DNA of 64,000 nt from Fallopia convolvulus (lineage: Eukaryota > Streptophyta > Magnoliopsida > Caryophyllales > Polygonaceae): NCBI GenBank assembly GCA_964016875.1, contig OZ024721.1:43483088-43547087 (forward strand). Direction: 5' to 3'. Shown here one piece after another: positions 10,323-22,195 of the stretch. The notes below the pieces were generated by a model. It made no database searches and was not told the DNA's origin. It saw only the letters and a program-made list of their open reading frames with translations. Both the position numbers and the translations under genes were made by a program. How positions within the stretch are numbered: position 1 is the stretch's first letter; each line of letters opens with the position of its first letter.

Positions 10323-13191
10323 ATGGATCCCTTTTTCTTGAACTATCAAAGCCATTTGGAAAATTATCACCACTACAACAGCACAATCTTGACCCACATG
10401 AGCAACAGCAACCACCACAACAATCATGAGAGCAACTTGCCACCAGGGTTCAGATTCCACCCTACTGATGAAGAACTCATCACCTACTACCTCCTGAAGA
10501 AGGTGCTTGACAGCTCTTTTTCTGGAAGAGCCATTGCTGAAGTTGACCTCAACAAGTGTGAGCCCTGGGAGCTTCCAGGTCACTACTCATAATTACCTCC
10601 ATCTGATTTTCCATTTTTAACTCCCTCCCTAGCTAAGAACTGAAATTTATCATATATTAGTACTACATTCCCTAACTGACTGTTAAAACTACATGGGTAT
10701 TGACATGTGGGAAAAGGGTTTTCTGCATTTCACCTTATAGTTGAATTATATATGGGGCTAAACTACATTTGGCCATGTGGGTATTGAATTATGGGTAAAA
10801 GGGTGGTTAAATGTGGTTTCTTTTCTTACTGGAACTAATTAATTGGCTTATTTGGATGATGATGGGTCGGTGTGCAGAGAAGGCAAAGATGGGGGAGAAA
10901 GAGTGGTACTTCTTCAGCCTGAGGGACAGAAAGTACCCTACTGGGCTGAGAACAAACAGGGCCACAGAAGCCGGCTACTGGAAAGCAACCGGTAAAGACA
11001 GGGAAATCTACAACTCAAAAACCTGCTCTCTTGTTGGGATGAAGAAGACGCTCGTTTTCTACCGTGGCAGAGCTCCCAGGGGCGAGAAAACCAACTGGGT
11101 GATGCATGAATACCGCCTTGAAGGCAAATTTGCCTACCACTATCTCTCCAGAACCTCCAAGGTAAATATGATTTAAAGCAGTCCAATCTTTTGTTTTTGT
11201 TTTTTTGTTTTTACCTTCGTTTTTACTCATTTTAACCGTGGGTCAGTTTGGAATGATGTTACCTACATTGACATGTCTTTTGACAAAGGTTATTTGAAGA
11301 CAAGACGTTTAGGAATTTAAGTACTTTCTTGAAAGCACAATGAACCCCTTTTAAATTTGACAAGTTAGGTTATACTAGCTAATTATAGCTCTATGTTGAG
11401 TGAGGGCTAATAAATCACCTCCTGCAGAGGTACGGTCTTATCTTAGCTGTGACCAATACTTGACATTTGATTGCAATTAAACCATGCTTTTGTTAATAAC
11501 ATCATATCATACGATTCTTACCTTTCTACAGATTTACAAAAAATAAAAATAAAATTACAACAGCTGGTTGATACTTGACATAACCTTACTTTGAATTCAG
11601 AGAATATTTCATAAAACTACCAGTAGCTAGCCCTCACTGCTCACACTTTTTCATGTTTCTAAACATTGATTTTTTGTTTTCTAGAAAATATTCTAAATCT
11701 ATTCACCATGGGTTCCATCTTGAAGCTCTAGGCTTATGGGTTTTTGAAAAGAATTGATTTATATATGATATATAAAAAACACATAAAGTAAGAATAGTTT
11801 TTCTGAAATAGTACATTCAATTAATTAGCCACCAACATAGATCATGCTTAATATTGTACATATATGACATTAATTTCAGCTGTGTAGATGTGTCAGTTAA
11901 TACAGTTAAATTGCGTTGGGTGTGTGTATGCATGATTTCGGCTCCTTGTTATCTATATATGGCTTCTACTCCATTGATGTTAATAAGCTGTGCAGATTTT
12001 ATTACGAGATAGATATAGCCTGAAATATTTTCTGTCATAGAAATTTATGATGGAATAAACCCACCACAAAAACATCAGCCTTATAGTTAATGCTCAAGAG
12101 TTGCAAGTCTCAAAAATCACATGCATCTTCTACTATTTGCATAATGTAAAGTCCGCCGAACTTGACAGACATATATGCTCCCTTCTACCATGATCACTCT
12201 CTTAATTATCCTGCTAAATTAATTAATACGTACGTCACACCATTTACTAATATTAATAGCATTCAATTCGAACTTCAGAGAACTCGATACTATATCTGAT
12301 ACTACCTGCTATACTATTATGATAGATACGGTTCCATATAGTTGCATTTACTCTGAAATAACCCCACTATGTGTACTCCCTCTATAGTTCTTACCAAACC
12401 ATATGTATGTCGCAAATTAATTTGATTTTGACTAACCGTTTGTTTGTTACAACTTGGCTCTTATTTATGCTATCATATTTATCAATTATTTTATCCTGTT
12501 TCAAGTTTTACTAATCTTAAAGTATATTCTAAATGCATAGCCTACATTATCAATACTCAATGCACACATAAATCTAATTTCCCTAATACGCATTTGTACG
12601 TTGTAGGATGAGTGGGTGATTTCGCGGGTCTTCCAAAAGAGCGGAACCGGGTCAAGCGCCATATCCGGATCCGGATCCTCCGCCATATCCAGTGGGAAGA
12701 AAGGGCGCGTGGGCCACCGGACAACTGCCGCCACCGGAGTCAGCCTTTACCCAGCCGATGTGGGGTCGCCGGCCTCTGTCTCACTTCCGCCGCTGCTCGA
12801 CTCGTCTCCATACAAGCCGTCCTCTTCCTCCACCGCCTACTCCTACGACGTGGCGGCGGCGGCCACCAACAGATCGTCAGAGCACGTGTCCTGTTTCTCC
12901 AACACTACTACCAATGTCGCTCCCATGCCAGCTGGAGTGCTGCCGTTCGACTTCGGGTCCCACTTGCATGCGGCGGTGGGGCCCGTGAGGTCACTGGAGG
13001 ATAATCTCCAGCTTTCTAGTTTCCTTTTCCCTGCTGCGTCGTCTGCCGCCGCGATGCCGGCCGGAATGCTGCCGGAGAATGTGATGTGTGGGTGGGGCGG
13101 CGAAGTCGAGGAGCAGAAGGCGGTGGTGGATGGCGGTGGTAGGATGGGAGTGGCCGGTTTTAGTGAGCTTGATTGCATGTGGGGATATTGA
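10323..13191 (+). CDS. NAM: NAC transcription factor, NAM/CUC2 type
   Basis: Three exons: 10323-10578, 10878-11161 and 12607-13191, with GT-AG introns of 299 and 1,445 bp, coding 374 residues. The NAC DNA-binding and dimerisation domain (about residues 39-193) has all five subdomains: LPPGFRFHPTDEEL (A), AIAEVDLNKCEPWELP (B), RDRKYPTGLRTNRATEAGYW (C), VGMKKTLVFYRGRAPRGEK (D) and DEWVISRVFQKS (E). The first intron splits the codon after WELP, the usual NAC position. The C-terminal half has the NAM/CUC2 motifs SLPPLLD (239-245), EHVSCFS (272-278, the miR164 site) and a Trp-ending tail CMWGY. Family members are nuclear activators that set organ boundaries and shoot meristem identity. The reading frame is intact. 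The petunia NAM / Arabidopsis CUC1-CUC2 clade fits best; exact orthology needs a tree. Confidence 0.95.
12881..12901 (+). promoter_or_regulatory. miR164 target site in the NAC coding sequence
   Basis: AGCACGTGTCCTGTTTCTCC plus a final A matches the target found in CUC1, CUC2 and NAM messages and pairs with miR164 (start UGGAGAAGCAGGGCACG) with only a few mismatches or G:U pairs. It encodes EHVSCFS. In known family members this site causes mRNA cleavage that restricts expression to organ boundaries. Confidence 0.93.
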
Positions 13192-13809
13192 TCAAGGGAA
13201 ATTAAAGCTGCCTTTTTAATTTCACTATCTAGGTACGTACGTAGTCCTATGGTTATCCTAATTAATAATTAGGAATTATGTTACTAGTATTATGCTCGAT
13301 GATGTTGATTTTTAGTTAGTATGTTAGATTTTTATATATAATGCATATGTAATGTAATATGCTAGCTTTTGAAGATGTTTATTTGCTCAAGATAGCGACG
13401 TGTAATGCTTATGTTTGTACTAATTTGTAGGAGTTATATATGTTTATGATGTACTTCGCCTTTAATCAATTAAGGATCTAGTTGTGTTCTATTTCATTTA
13501 AAACCCTTGAATTGAGTATCAAGGTATTATTATTTGTTCTTAGTTACGGAGTAGGATTTAACTACCAATAATAACATGCTTTAGTACTTTAATAGTAGAG
13601 TGGTATACAAGTATCCACGATTGCAGACTTGTGCTAATTAATTAGTACCCCTCCATTTCCCTCCATTACAGAATATTCGTCATTTTTTTTACTCATACAC
13701 ATTTTTTAAGAAATTTAAAAACAGTACTAAATTACCCTTTGAACATTCTCCATCATTGAAAAATAACAAACAATGAATTAAATTGATGATAAGATAGATG
13801 AGCCATTGA
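13192..13809 (+). other. 3' flank of the NAC gene
   Basis: Non-coding AT-rich sequence holding the NAC 3' UTR. Several AATAA-like strings follow the stop, but no single poly(A) site can be chosen. Near 13650 a single CCCTCCATTTCCCTCC string recalls a Stowaway end, but no matching second end was found. Confidence 0.5.
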
Positions 13810-13815
13810 TGTCTC

Positions 13816-15554
13816 GTTCTCTGTTGAGATTGCGAGAAAGGTACTGGGTGTAGCCAGTTCTGATTATGGTGTGGTTCACACTTCTGGTCATTGGCTCAAG
13901 AATAAGAATTAAGTTGTGCGAAGGATGTTAGGAAAGATGCTCCGAGTCGCAGTGACGGACCCAGGATTATCTTAAAGGGGGTATATATTAACCCCAACTC
14001 AAGAGGGGAGGAGACATGAGTAAATGATCATTTCAATAATTTAAGAGTACACACATAATATATATATAAATAAAACAAAACTTAATATCTTTTCTTTTTG
14101 CAATAATTTGTTGTTTTTTGTTATTATTCTAAGAATCCGAGCTTGATAAATTGTATTTTTTAAAATAGAACATTTATTCGAAAAAAATTTAATGTTATTA
14201 ATTACTAATAAAAAACATCAAATACATCAAATAGTAAAATATCATTCAATGTTCTACTAGAAAAAAAGTAAATAATTGTCTCTCTTTTTACATAATAACG
14301 ATTTCTTTTTAATCATGTTCATTTTAACTACTAAAAACTACTTCAACTAAAAATATAATTGTATAAATGAATATAGAATATTAGAATACCTAACAAATAT
14401 CTAGTTTTTTGGTTTTTTCTCGTTAGAAAAAATTATACAATGAGATACATATTAGTAACACTTTCATTCACAAAAATAAAAATACAAATAAGGAACACAA
14501 TTTTAACAAATATCTAGTTTTTTTTGCTCTTTTTAATTACCAAAAAATACTTACTAAATTAAAAACATAATTTTAAAATTCAAATATATACAATTTAACA
14601 TATAACTAGTATTTTAATTTTTCTCATTAGTAACAAAAGAAGAAGAAAAACGTTACTTGTTTCACTTGTTTGTGATTACAAAAAAAATAAAAGAAATAAT
14701 GAAGTGAGGAGAAGATGTGGGGGACCTACTACAGTCTACAGGCCTACAACTACATTCAATAAGAGAAAAGAAGAAGTATGCGTTGCTTTTTAAAAATAAA
14801 TCAGACTTGAAATTTAAAAGGAAAATCCTTCAGTGTTTTTTTAAGTTCAACGACGTCGTTCGGTTTACATTTTAAAAACAAAAATAATAAAAAGGCTAGG
14901 TTTGTTTGTTATCTTCTTCACCTTCTCCGTCCAGCCGCCATGGCTGCCTGCTGTTCCTCCTTCAACTGAGAGAGGGGGGGCTGACGATAAATTACTGCTC
15001 CTCTCCCCAGTAATACAGGCGACTCCCGGGGGGAAGGGTGGGCGGCCGCCCCCTCAAGCCCCCCCTGGGTCCGCCACTGCCGAGTCGTTATTCCACAAAT
15101 TAGCTTGGGTATATTGGACGGATTGCCCACCATGCTGGAGAAAAGGATTACAATCACTATCAGTAACATGTTGTTGCTGGATAAGTTTTTGAACAGGGAA
15201 AAGATTAATCTGGTAAAGAGCACTGGAAAGAATTATGGATTGCCCTATCCACAATTTACTAAGGCTATTCTCAAATCAAGGAAGTTGTTTGAGCCTACTG
15301 AGGAAGAGGTGGTTGGTTTCCCCTTGGACAAGTGTAACATTTCTCGGATGAAGTTTCAAGGCGACTCCAAGGGAATGACAACAAAGAAGACTGCTCAAAA
15401 AGGTGTTGGGAGTTTTTCTACAAGCGGGAGTGTAGATGCCAAGATGTTATATGAGCTTCAACAGATTTCCTCTCAGCTTAGTGTCCTCATCAGTCACCTA
15501 GCTAAGAGAGACACTTCATGTGTTGTTCCTGATCCCCCCTCCTCGGACCTTTGA
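13816..15554 (+). pseudogene. C3 env-like ORF fragment split by a hAT element
   Basis: If 13950-15079 and one 8-bp target copy are ignored, a single reading frame crosses the junction, with one TAA near 13910. It carries DVSFSVEIARKVLG before the insertion and VVIPQ..LGILDGLPTMLEK after it, and ends with TGA at 15552-15554. VVIP, a LGLP-like segment and the C-terminal QQISSQLSVLISHLAKR helix parallel VVIPRQ, LPLIILG and LESILSVMTQMRDHL of C1. The N-terminal part is missing or unrecognisable. The product would be related to the C1 and C2 env-like protein but far diverged. Confidence 0.6.
13950..15079. mobile_element. Non-autonomous hAT element, 1,130 bp
   Basis: Terminal inverted repeats CAGTGACGGACCCAGG and CCTGGGTCCGCCACTG, flanked by a perfect 8-bp duplication CCGAGTCG (13942-13949 and 15080-15087), the hAT hallmark. 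The subterminal parts are G-rich on the left and C-rich on the right; the middle is AT-rich with no transposase. The open frame at 14902-15192 is a chance frame across the right end. Confidence 0.9.
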
Positions 15555-16400
15555 GTAGAACCGCAGTCGTTACCCTACCAACTTATTTCTCTCTCTAAAA
15601 AATCTTAATATATTTGGATTTGGTTGATTTAATTTGAAGTTTTACTTATGTCTTTTGCTACTAAGTGCTTCATGAAAAACAATATGCTATGTAATAATTT
15701 TCTTTTTATAGATGAATGGTATTAATTTCAATTAAATATGATGTGTTGCTCTATGTTTTCTTTGTTTGGATTAACCTTTTGATTATGTCAAAAGGGGGAA
15801 GTTATAAAAAATGCAATGATGGGTTCTATCGAGGGAAATACAGAAGGAACTTTAGCTAAGGGTCGGGGGAATGTGTTGTTACACTTGGTAAGTAGGAACA
15901 ATGATGATTTCGTTGAGGGGGAACTTGTCGAATTTTTAATTCTTCCATGCTGTATACTTCAATTAGTTTTTAGATATGCATTTTTGCATAAATTTGTCAT
16001 AATTAAAAAGGGAAAAATTGTTGAAACATTCATTGTTTTATGGTTTTTCATAGTTTTGAAAATGATCAACTTTTTTGATATAATGTGCTGTTCAAAATAA
16101 GTACACAACAATTGAAAGAGGATAGCAACGTTGTGATTTTGGTGCATTGACAATGTCTTTCAAGTTTACTTCAAAGTATACTCTAAAAGTTTTAGGTTGT
16201 TGATTAAGGCTTTATTCTAAAGTCGAAAAGATTAGATAGAGTTTAAAAGAATTGTATCCTATAAAAGTGAGAAGTTTTATCTCGTTATAGTTCGGTTCCT
16301 ATCAATAAGATAAATAGAACTATTCAAAATTATTGGGAGAGACTGATATTTTTCTCTTTTATTTTTTTATTTTTTAAGAATACTGTGTATGAATTAAAAC

Positions 16401-18599
16401 GATAACTTTATGGTAATATCCTAAAGTTCTAGCTATTTATCTAAATTCTTGTAAGCATGTAGAAGTTTTTTTCTCTTATTAACGGTTGAGAATGCTCCTC
16501 CCACATTAAAAGTTGAGACCTAAATTAAACTAGTATATAAGCTTATGAATTAGTCCTTCTATTGCCAATTGAATTTAGGATGGAGGAACTCCACTGGACT
16601 TACATATGTGCACGACCTACCGTTATGGTCCACGGACTTTCACATTAACTAGTTGTTTCATCAAACAAATATCTTTAAGGAAATATGTCATTGCTTGTTA
16701 TTTGTTCCAATTATTTTTCTTTTTTTTTTTTTGGTCGAATGTTCCAATTATTTTTTCTTGTACCGCGCCCATGGAATTATTTCCAAAAGCAAATTTTAAT
16801 CAATTCTAATACAAACCGTTCCTAGAATTACAGCTTCAATACATGCCCATCTGTGTGCATTAGAGCTAGCTAGTGCAGACTACATGATATATACATAGCT
16901 ATTTACATATGAGCACATTCCAACATATATAGGATCGGTCAAGAGCTAGCTAGCCATGTTTGTAGATGGGCATTGTATTTAATTTTTGAACCCATTTATG
17001 AATGGATGGATTGTGGACACATATTTTCAACGAACATGAAGTACGCATATATATAAATATAAATATAAAATGCAGTATGTATTGAACAATTTGGGAATGC
17101 TAAAAGCTCGCGCACGAACGAAGATAAATAAATCTAACCACTGTTATGTTCACCCGGCCCTATATCTATATGACACAACGTACGAGCTATTCGTAGATCG
17201 GTAGATTCAAGCAACTCCTTATGTGCAGAGATTTTAACCTGATTGATATTTGAATCACTCATACAAGTTAGATCCATACATATTACTAGTATAATACATC
17301 GATGGAGACAATTCCACAACACAGTCGTCACACAGCCACAGGCCTTATAATATTTTTACAAGCTAGGCGATTTACCTCGCCGGATATATTATTATTTATT
17401 AACGTTGTGTGTGCCGTGCGTGTGAGCTAGATTTACTGACCATTTTTTTTGTAGCTTCAATTCTCTATAGTATAGGGGGTGAAAAATCTTAGGTCGGTGC
17501 ATGGTAACTCAGTTACTTCACGTGGAGATCAGTTTTTTTTTTTTTTTTTTTTAATTTCTTAAAAATAAAAAAATACAAGAAATGAAACGACTAGTGATTA
17601 CTGCAGCACCTCCTTGTGCATTTCATAAGTCTACTTGCCACAGGAGACAAATTGAATGCTTCTATATCTTTCCTCCCTTTCCCCATCACCTACCACCTCT
17701 TTATCTATCTTTTTCATTGTCAGCACAACTTGTGCCATTCGACACGGAAGGAGTGTAGTGGTTACACACTTATACATACTATGTTCCATTCATGTAACGG
17801 ATAGGATCAAAAGATCGATCTCTATAGTTGTATAAAAAAGCAAGAATATATAGGAATAGTATATATAGTCATTAATTGTTTATAAGCAGCAATATTTGAT
17901 GACCCATTTGAGAGGTGCATTGATATGTTGATAGGTAGGGGCCTAATTAAGTTTCGAATGAGTCCTCATTTGATCTCAATTATTGTCAATACTTGAAAGG
18001 AAGACAATGACCTATAAAGCGTAAACCATAAAGCTAGGCAAAATAATGCACTCGATCACTATGTAGTAATTAATTTTCGCCCTGCCTTTCTTTTTTTTTC
18101 ACGTACGTACTCGATGTACAAAATTTGGGTCCATTCTCCAACAGATGCATCATGCATGGGGCCCCTAATCACAAAAAAGGGGCCTCTCAAATTGGGCGAC
18201 AAACAACTACTGCTTCAAAGTAATAATTACAAGGAAGGAGGAAAGTGTAGGCATTGAGTAGCAGAAGAAGCAATATAATGGTGGTCCAACAACAAACTTA
18301 CCCAAAATTAGGGTTTTATGGAGGGGGCGTGCTCTGTGCTTCCCCCATGGCTTCTCACTTCTCTCCACCCTTATCGATCTTATGTGTGGGGACTGGGGAG
18401 GTCAAGTGGGACCCCCATCAGTTGTAGGGTCCATTTTGTTTCTAGTATGGGAATTGGGAAACATTGTTTTTTTTTGTATGGGTGCGTGAAATAAGTTTTT
18501 TTGATTGAAAATGGGCCTATATCAAAAGATGGCACAATAAAGTCCAATTTTTCTAAAGCCCAAAAGCTCCATGATAAGCCTTCTATAAAAAAAAAAAAA
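16401..18599. other. AT-rich intergenic DNA
   Basis: No gene or complete element is recognised. It contains poly(T) runs (for example 17533-17552) and short unconvincing open frames only. Confidence 0.45.
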
Positions 18600-19080
18600 C
18601 AAATTGGAAAGCTTCTATAGCTTGGAAGATTCTATGCAGGCCAAAAGGAGTAGGACTAAAGGAGATTTTTTCATGGAATAATACAAGTTTCTCAGAACTG
18701 ATCTATGATTTGCTGGCAAAAACTGACTCAATATGGAGTGATTGGGCAACCACAATCATCCTTAGAGAAACCTCCTTTTGAGATGCTAGCAACAAATCAA
18801 CATCAAGTGCCATATGGAGAGCCCCTGATCCTTGTTAGACAAGAGACTAAAGAGTCCTTATGGCAACATGAGAGGCCTTTAGTGGATGATTGTACTAGAA
18901 TTGTCATAAATCATGTATGAAATAGTCTCAAAGAGACATGGACAAAGCATGATAGAGTATCCAGAAGATGGTTCACCGCAATAGGCTTGGCCTAGTAGAA
19001 ATTTTGTAAAATCTAGGTATGCCTAGATCAATTTTGTAACTAGTCTATTACATGATGAATCATTACTTCATTAAAAATAA
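18600..19080 (+). pseudogene. LINE ORF2 scrap with 3' UTR
   Basis: In one frame the sequence reads KASIAWKILCRPKGVGLKEI, then FSWN and LLAKTDSIWSDWATTIIL. This is the segment between reverse transcriptase and zinc-binding RVT domain of plant LINEs. A TGA replaces the expected Trp codon after RETSF. After about 18900 only 3'-UTR-like sequence remains, ending near ATTAAAAATAAAAC at about 19080. The rest of the LINE is absent. Confidence 0.7.
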
Positions 19081-19155
19081 AACTAGAAATAAGATAATTA
19101 AAGCTAAACATGAGATTAATATTTAAAAAAAAACAGGGAAGGAAAGTGCTATACA

Positions 19156-19671
19156 TAGGGTTGTAGTTGAGTCGAGCTTTGAATTGCCCAAGCTCGGCTC
19201 GTTTAGTAATAGATTAGCTCGGGCTTGGTTTAAGTTTAAAATCTTGTTTGAACTCGGTTCATTTAAAGACTCACCAAGCCCGAGCTTAGCTCGCGAGCCA
19301 CTTGTTAAGTTTATATGCGAGACAAGATCACAAACTACTTGTTTACCTAATTATCTATAAAATCAAATGAAACTAAAAATTAAACTTGTAGTTTTAGATA
19401 CGTAATTTTTACTTGAAACTATACATATATATATATATATATAATATAGTGGAGCCTACTCACGAGTTTTCTCATGAACATATAATAGGGCTTGTTTATG
19501 AACAAACAAGCCGATCTTGTTTTCTTGTGCTCAACCTTAGCTCATTTATTTTTCGAGTCTTAAAATTATGTCCAAGCTCGACTTATTTATAAATCGAGTC
19601 GAATACAAATAAGACTTAATCAAATTGAACATTGTATTGCCCACAAACAGCTTGGTTCATTTACAAGCGTA
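19156..19671. mobile_element. Non-autonomous hAT element, 516 bp
   Basis: Flanked by a perfect 8-bp duplication GCTATACA (19148-19155 and 19672-19679). Imperfect terminal repeats TAGGGTTGTAGTTGAG and, reversed, TACGCTTGTAAATGAA. The interior is built of GAGCTCGGCTCG-like strings in both directions, a pattern common in small plant elements, plus an (AT)n run near 19425-19443. No coding capacity. Confidence 0.8.
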
Positions 19672-19721
19672 GCTATACACAAGTAAAATGTCTGATCATT
19701 AGCAATATCAGTATCAAAACT

Positions 19722-19767
19722 TGTCCACAATCTGTTGTCCGGGTACCAACTGAGCTATGCCCATGGG
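19722..19767 (-). mobile_element. 46-bp tRNA-like insertion with 20-bp direct repeats
   Basis: GCAATATCAGTATCAAAACT occurs at 19702-19721 and again at 19768-19787. The 46 bases between read on the minus strand as GGGCATAGCTCAGTTGGTAC and onward, which looks like the 5' arm and A box of a tRNA. The direct repeats suggest a target duplication made by LINE machinery on a short tRNA-derived RNA or truncated SINE. No complete tRNA fold or B box is present, so it is not a tRNA gene. Confidence 0.6.
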
Positions 19768-19787
19768 GCAATATCAGTATCAAAACT

Positions 19788-21498
19788 GTCTTTATAACTG
19801 CTAGTTATCACACCCAACAATATGGGCGATTGGGCCAGGCTAAAAGTGTGTCTGATGGGTTTCCGAGCGGCCCAATTCAAGGTGCTGAACTACTAGAAGG
19901 ATTTTAGGACCCAATCAGCAGTACAGCACCACAGTTGAACTTCTTTTGTTCTTGCTGCTGCTTTTCTAATTAGGGTGTGTCACACACGTACACGCGTCTA
20001 ACCAAAATATATCAAGCTTTCGCAAGTTGCACTAAAATTTAGAAAATACAGTACATATATTATTAGCGATTTTTTAACCTATAAAATGGAAATATTTTAT
20101 TAATTTATATTTATTTAAAATTATTGTTTTTAAAAAAATTATTAATTTTTTAATAAAATTATAATTTTCTTAAATAGTATGTTTAATTTATAACCTTAGA
20201 ACATATATTAAAAAAAAACCGTATTATTAGATACTTTAATGGTTCAAATCCAATGGAGCCCTACTAAATCTATCTCACTTACTTTTTTTTAATTAAGTAA
20301 GAATTCAGTTCACTGGACAAGTTCGGTAGAACCGAGAGGCCGAGTAAACGGAAGTCGGAAACCGACTCGAAACAACCCGAAGCAAACAAAAACACGATAA
20401 GAAGTACAATTGTTGAAAAAAGACACTAGAACGAAAGGCGTAGTGGGAGAAATGAGGGGCTAAAGAGCAACGTCTTTATCATTCGGGTCAAAAGCGGACA
20501 AAAATGATGAAGTGGACTACTGACGTTGCCTCCACCGAGATGAAAGATCTTCAGCAACCTTGAGAACGTTCAAGCGACCGCGCCAATCACAAACGAGTCA
20601 CACCCAATTCTAGAGCCAAATCTCAAAATTGTACAAAACCGTGCAAGGGTCAACCTGTCAAAACAAACAAGAAGCACAACACCCAAAAAAATCCTGGCCC
20701 AAAAGCCAAAGGAAGGCCTATGGGATGGATTGATATTGGGCCAAAGAAAAGATGGGCCAAAAGAGCCAAGAGGCTCACCCACCATCCCAGACCTACAAGC
20801 CAAAGAAAAGGAGTCCAAAAAAAGCAAGAAAACCCATGTAAGGCCTACAAACACCAGAGAAAGGAGAGAAGCCAAAAAAGCCACTTATAAAGACAGAGAA
20901 AAAGGGATTCGACAGATGGAAATCAAAACAGTCCTAGCCAGTAACTAATCAAACGGCGACCAACCGGCGACGAAAATCTAATATGCCACTGTAAAGGCGA
21001 GCGTCAATCCGTCGAAAACGGACGGAAAAGCAGACCAGGCTAACTGAACAACATAGTGATCGGCAGTAAGAGGACAAAGTGATCGGAAACAAAAACAAAC
21101 GACATAAATCTCGCTATGAGCGCGATTTAGAGATGCTTTTAACAACAACACAATCGTCGAAAGTTAGATTTGTGACTATCCAACAAATAGTGGGCATCTA
21201 ATGGCAAACGAAAATTTTCCAGCATATACATATAGGTGTCTCAACAAATTGTCAAATTATTAGAGGGCTTAGCCTCCAAATGCATAGTAAGAAATTCTCA
21301 TACAAATTCATTGAAAAACTGAGGTCACACAACCACTCAAGGACATTTTCTTTGAAAAAAATTTAACCCAATACTCATATTAGTCTCACAGATAAGTTCT
21401 TCCACCTCAATCTACTTTCTCAACGAGTGATTGAGAGGCAAAATCAAGATCAAACTTCATCCTTTTCGGCTAGCTTCTCAACTCTCTCTAAAAATCTA
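19788..21498. other. Unassigned intergenic DNA
   Basis: No recognisable gene. 20300-21480 has fewer A/T runs and minus-strand frames without known motifs; it might be an untranslated part of an unrecognised element. Nothing firmer can be said. Confidence 0.35.
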
Positions 21499-21739
21499 CT
21501 CCCTCCGTTCAGAAATACATGATGTTTTAGCTTGATTTTCTTGTTCAATAATACTTGATGTTTGACATAATTTACCATATTTTTTCCAATATTATCCTCA
21601 TTAATTAAAAAGAATAATAACCATATAAAATAGAAAAGGAAAGATCTTCACAATATTTTGGGCTATTTAAGTCAAATCACATCATTTCTTAATTTTAGAG
21701 ACAAAACCTAAAACATCATGTATTTGTGAACGGATGGAG
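21499..21739. mobile_element. Stowaway-type MITE, 241 bp
   Basis: Left end CTCCCTCCGTTCAGAAATAC and right end reading, reversed, CTCCATCCGTTCACAAATAC. TA lies directly outside on both sides (21497-21498 and 21740-21741). The subterminal ATGATGTTTTAG / AAACATCATG strings continue the inverted repeat. No coding capacity. It belongs to a different subfamily from the copy at 9701. Confidence 0.9.
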
Positions 21740-22007
21740 TATTGTTTTTTATTATGAAAAATGTATTACGATATCTCAATAATGATTACTTTTTTGGTTA
21801 AAAGTGAAAAGCTCAGTAATTTAATTAATGGAAAGTTATTTCATAATATTTACACTTAATGAGGAGTGAAAAAATATTTGATTGGAATTTAAATTTTAGG
21901 AAATTATAGGGGAAGAAAATCTTATTCACTCTTTCCTAAATAAATAGGATTTTCATAAAATATAAAAATTGGTAAATTCTATGAAATTAAATATCCGAGT
22001 TTATCAA

Positions 22008-22195
22008 CTCAACGAGTTGGTGCAATGGTGTAAGACCCTACTGAGTTCACACAAAAGGGAGACGAAATTTAGCGAGGGGTCATGCGTTCGATTTCACTTG
22101 TTGCAAAATTCCCTTCAGCCAGCGACAGCCGCGAACCGTGTATATTGGTTGGAGGGCACCCTGGGTCTTTGATCTTGGACAAATTTTTTTTTTGT
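22008..22195 (+). mobile_element. Candidate tRNA-derived SINE
   Basis: The head has an A-box-like GAGTTGGTGCAATGG and, about 60 bases on, a B-box-like GCGTTCGATTTC, the spacing of a pol III promoter from a tRNA. The body ends in a T run (22184-22193). Near-identical GTTTATCAA (21999-22007) and GTTTATTAA (22196-22204) could be the target duplication. The family is not identified. Confidence 0.55.

Larger units (their letters stand above)
13810..16400 (+). mobile_element. C3: old Sirevirus 3' remnant
   Basis: A diverged relative of C1 and C2 holding the end of an env-like ORF, two purine tracts (CAAAAGGGGGAAG at about 15789 and AAAAAGGGAAAAA ending at 16017) and an LTR start TGTTGAAACATT at 16019. 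LTR-like bases such as ATCAATAAGATAAATAGAA near 16300 parallel the ends of the C1 and C2 LTRs. The left and right limits are uncertain. A hAT element interrupts it. Confidence 0.7.

Noticed and set aside
12361..12400. A third Stowaway end (ACTCCCTCTATAGTTC) in NAC intron 2
   Set aside because: No matching second terminus or TA-flanked partner.
14902..15192. Open frame PPWLPAVPPSTERGG as a gene
   Set aside because: It runs across the C-rich right end of a hAT element into Sirevirus sequence.
19722..19767. A tRNA gene
   Set aside because: Only an A-box-like 5' arm is present; no anticodon arm, B box or acceptor pairing.
20570..20884. 104-codon minus-strand hydrophobic frame
   Set aside because: No family recognised; rich in Phe/Leu from T-rich DNA.
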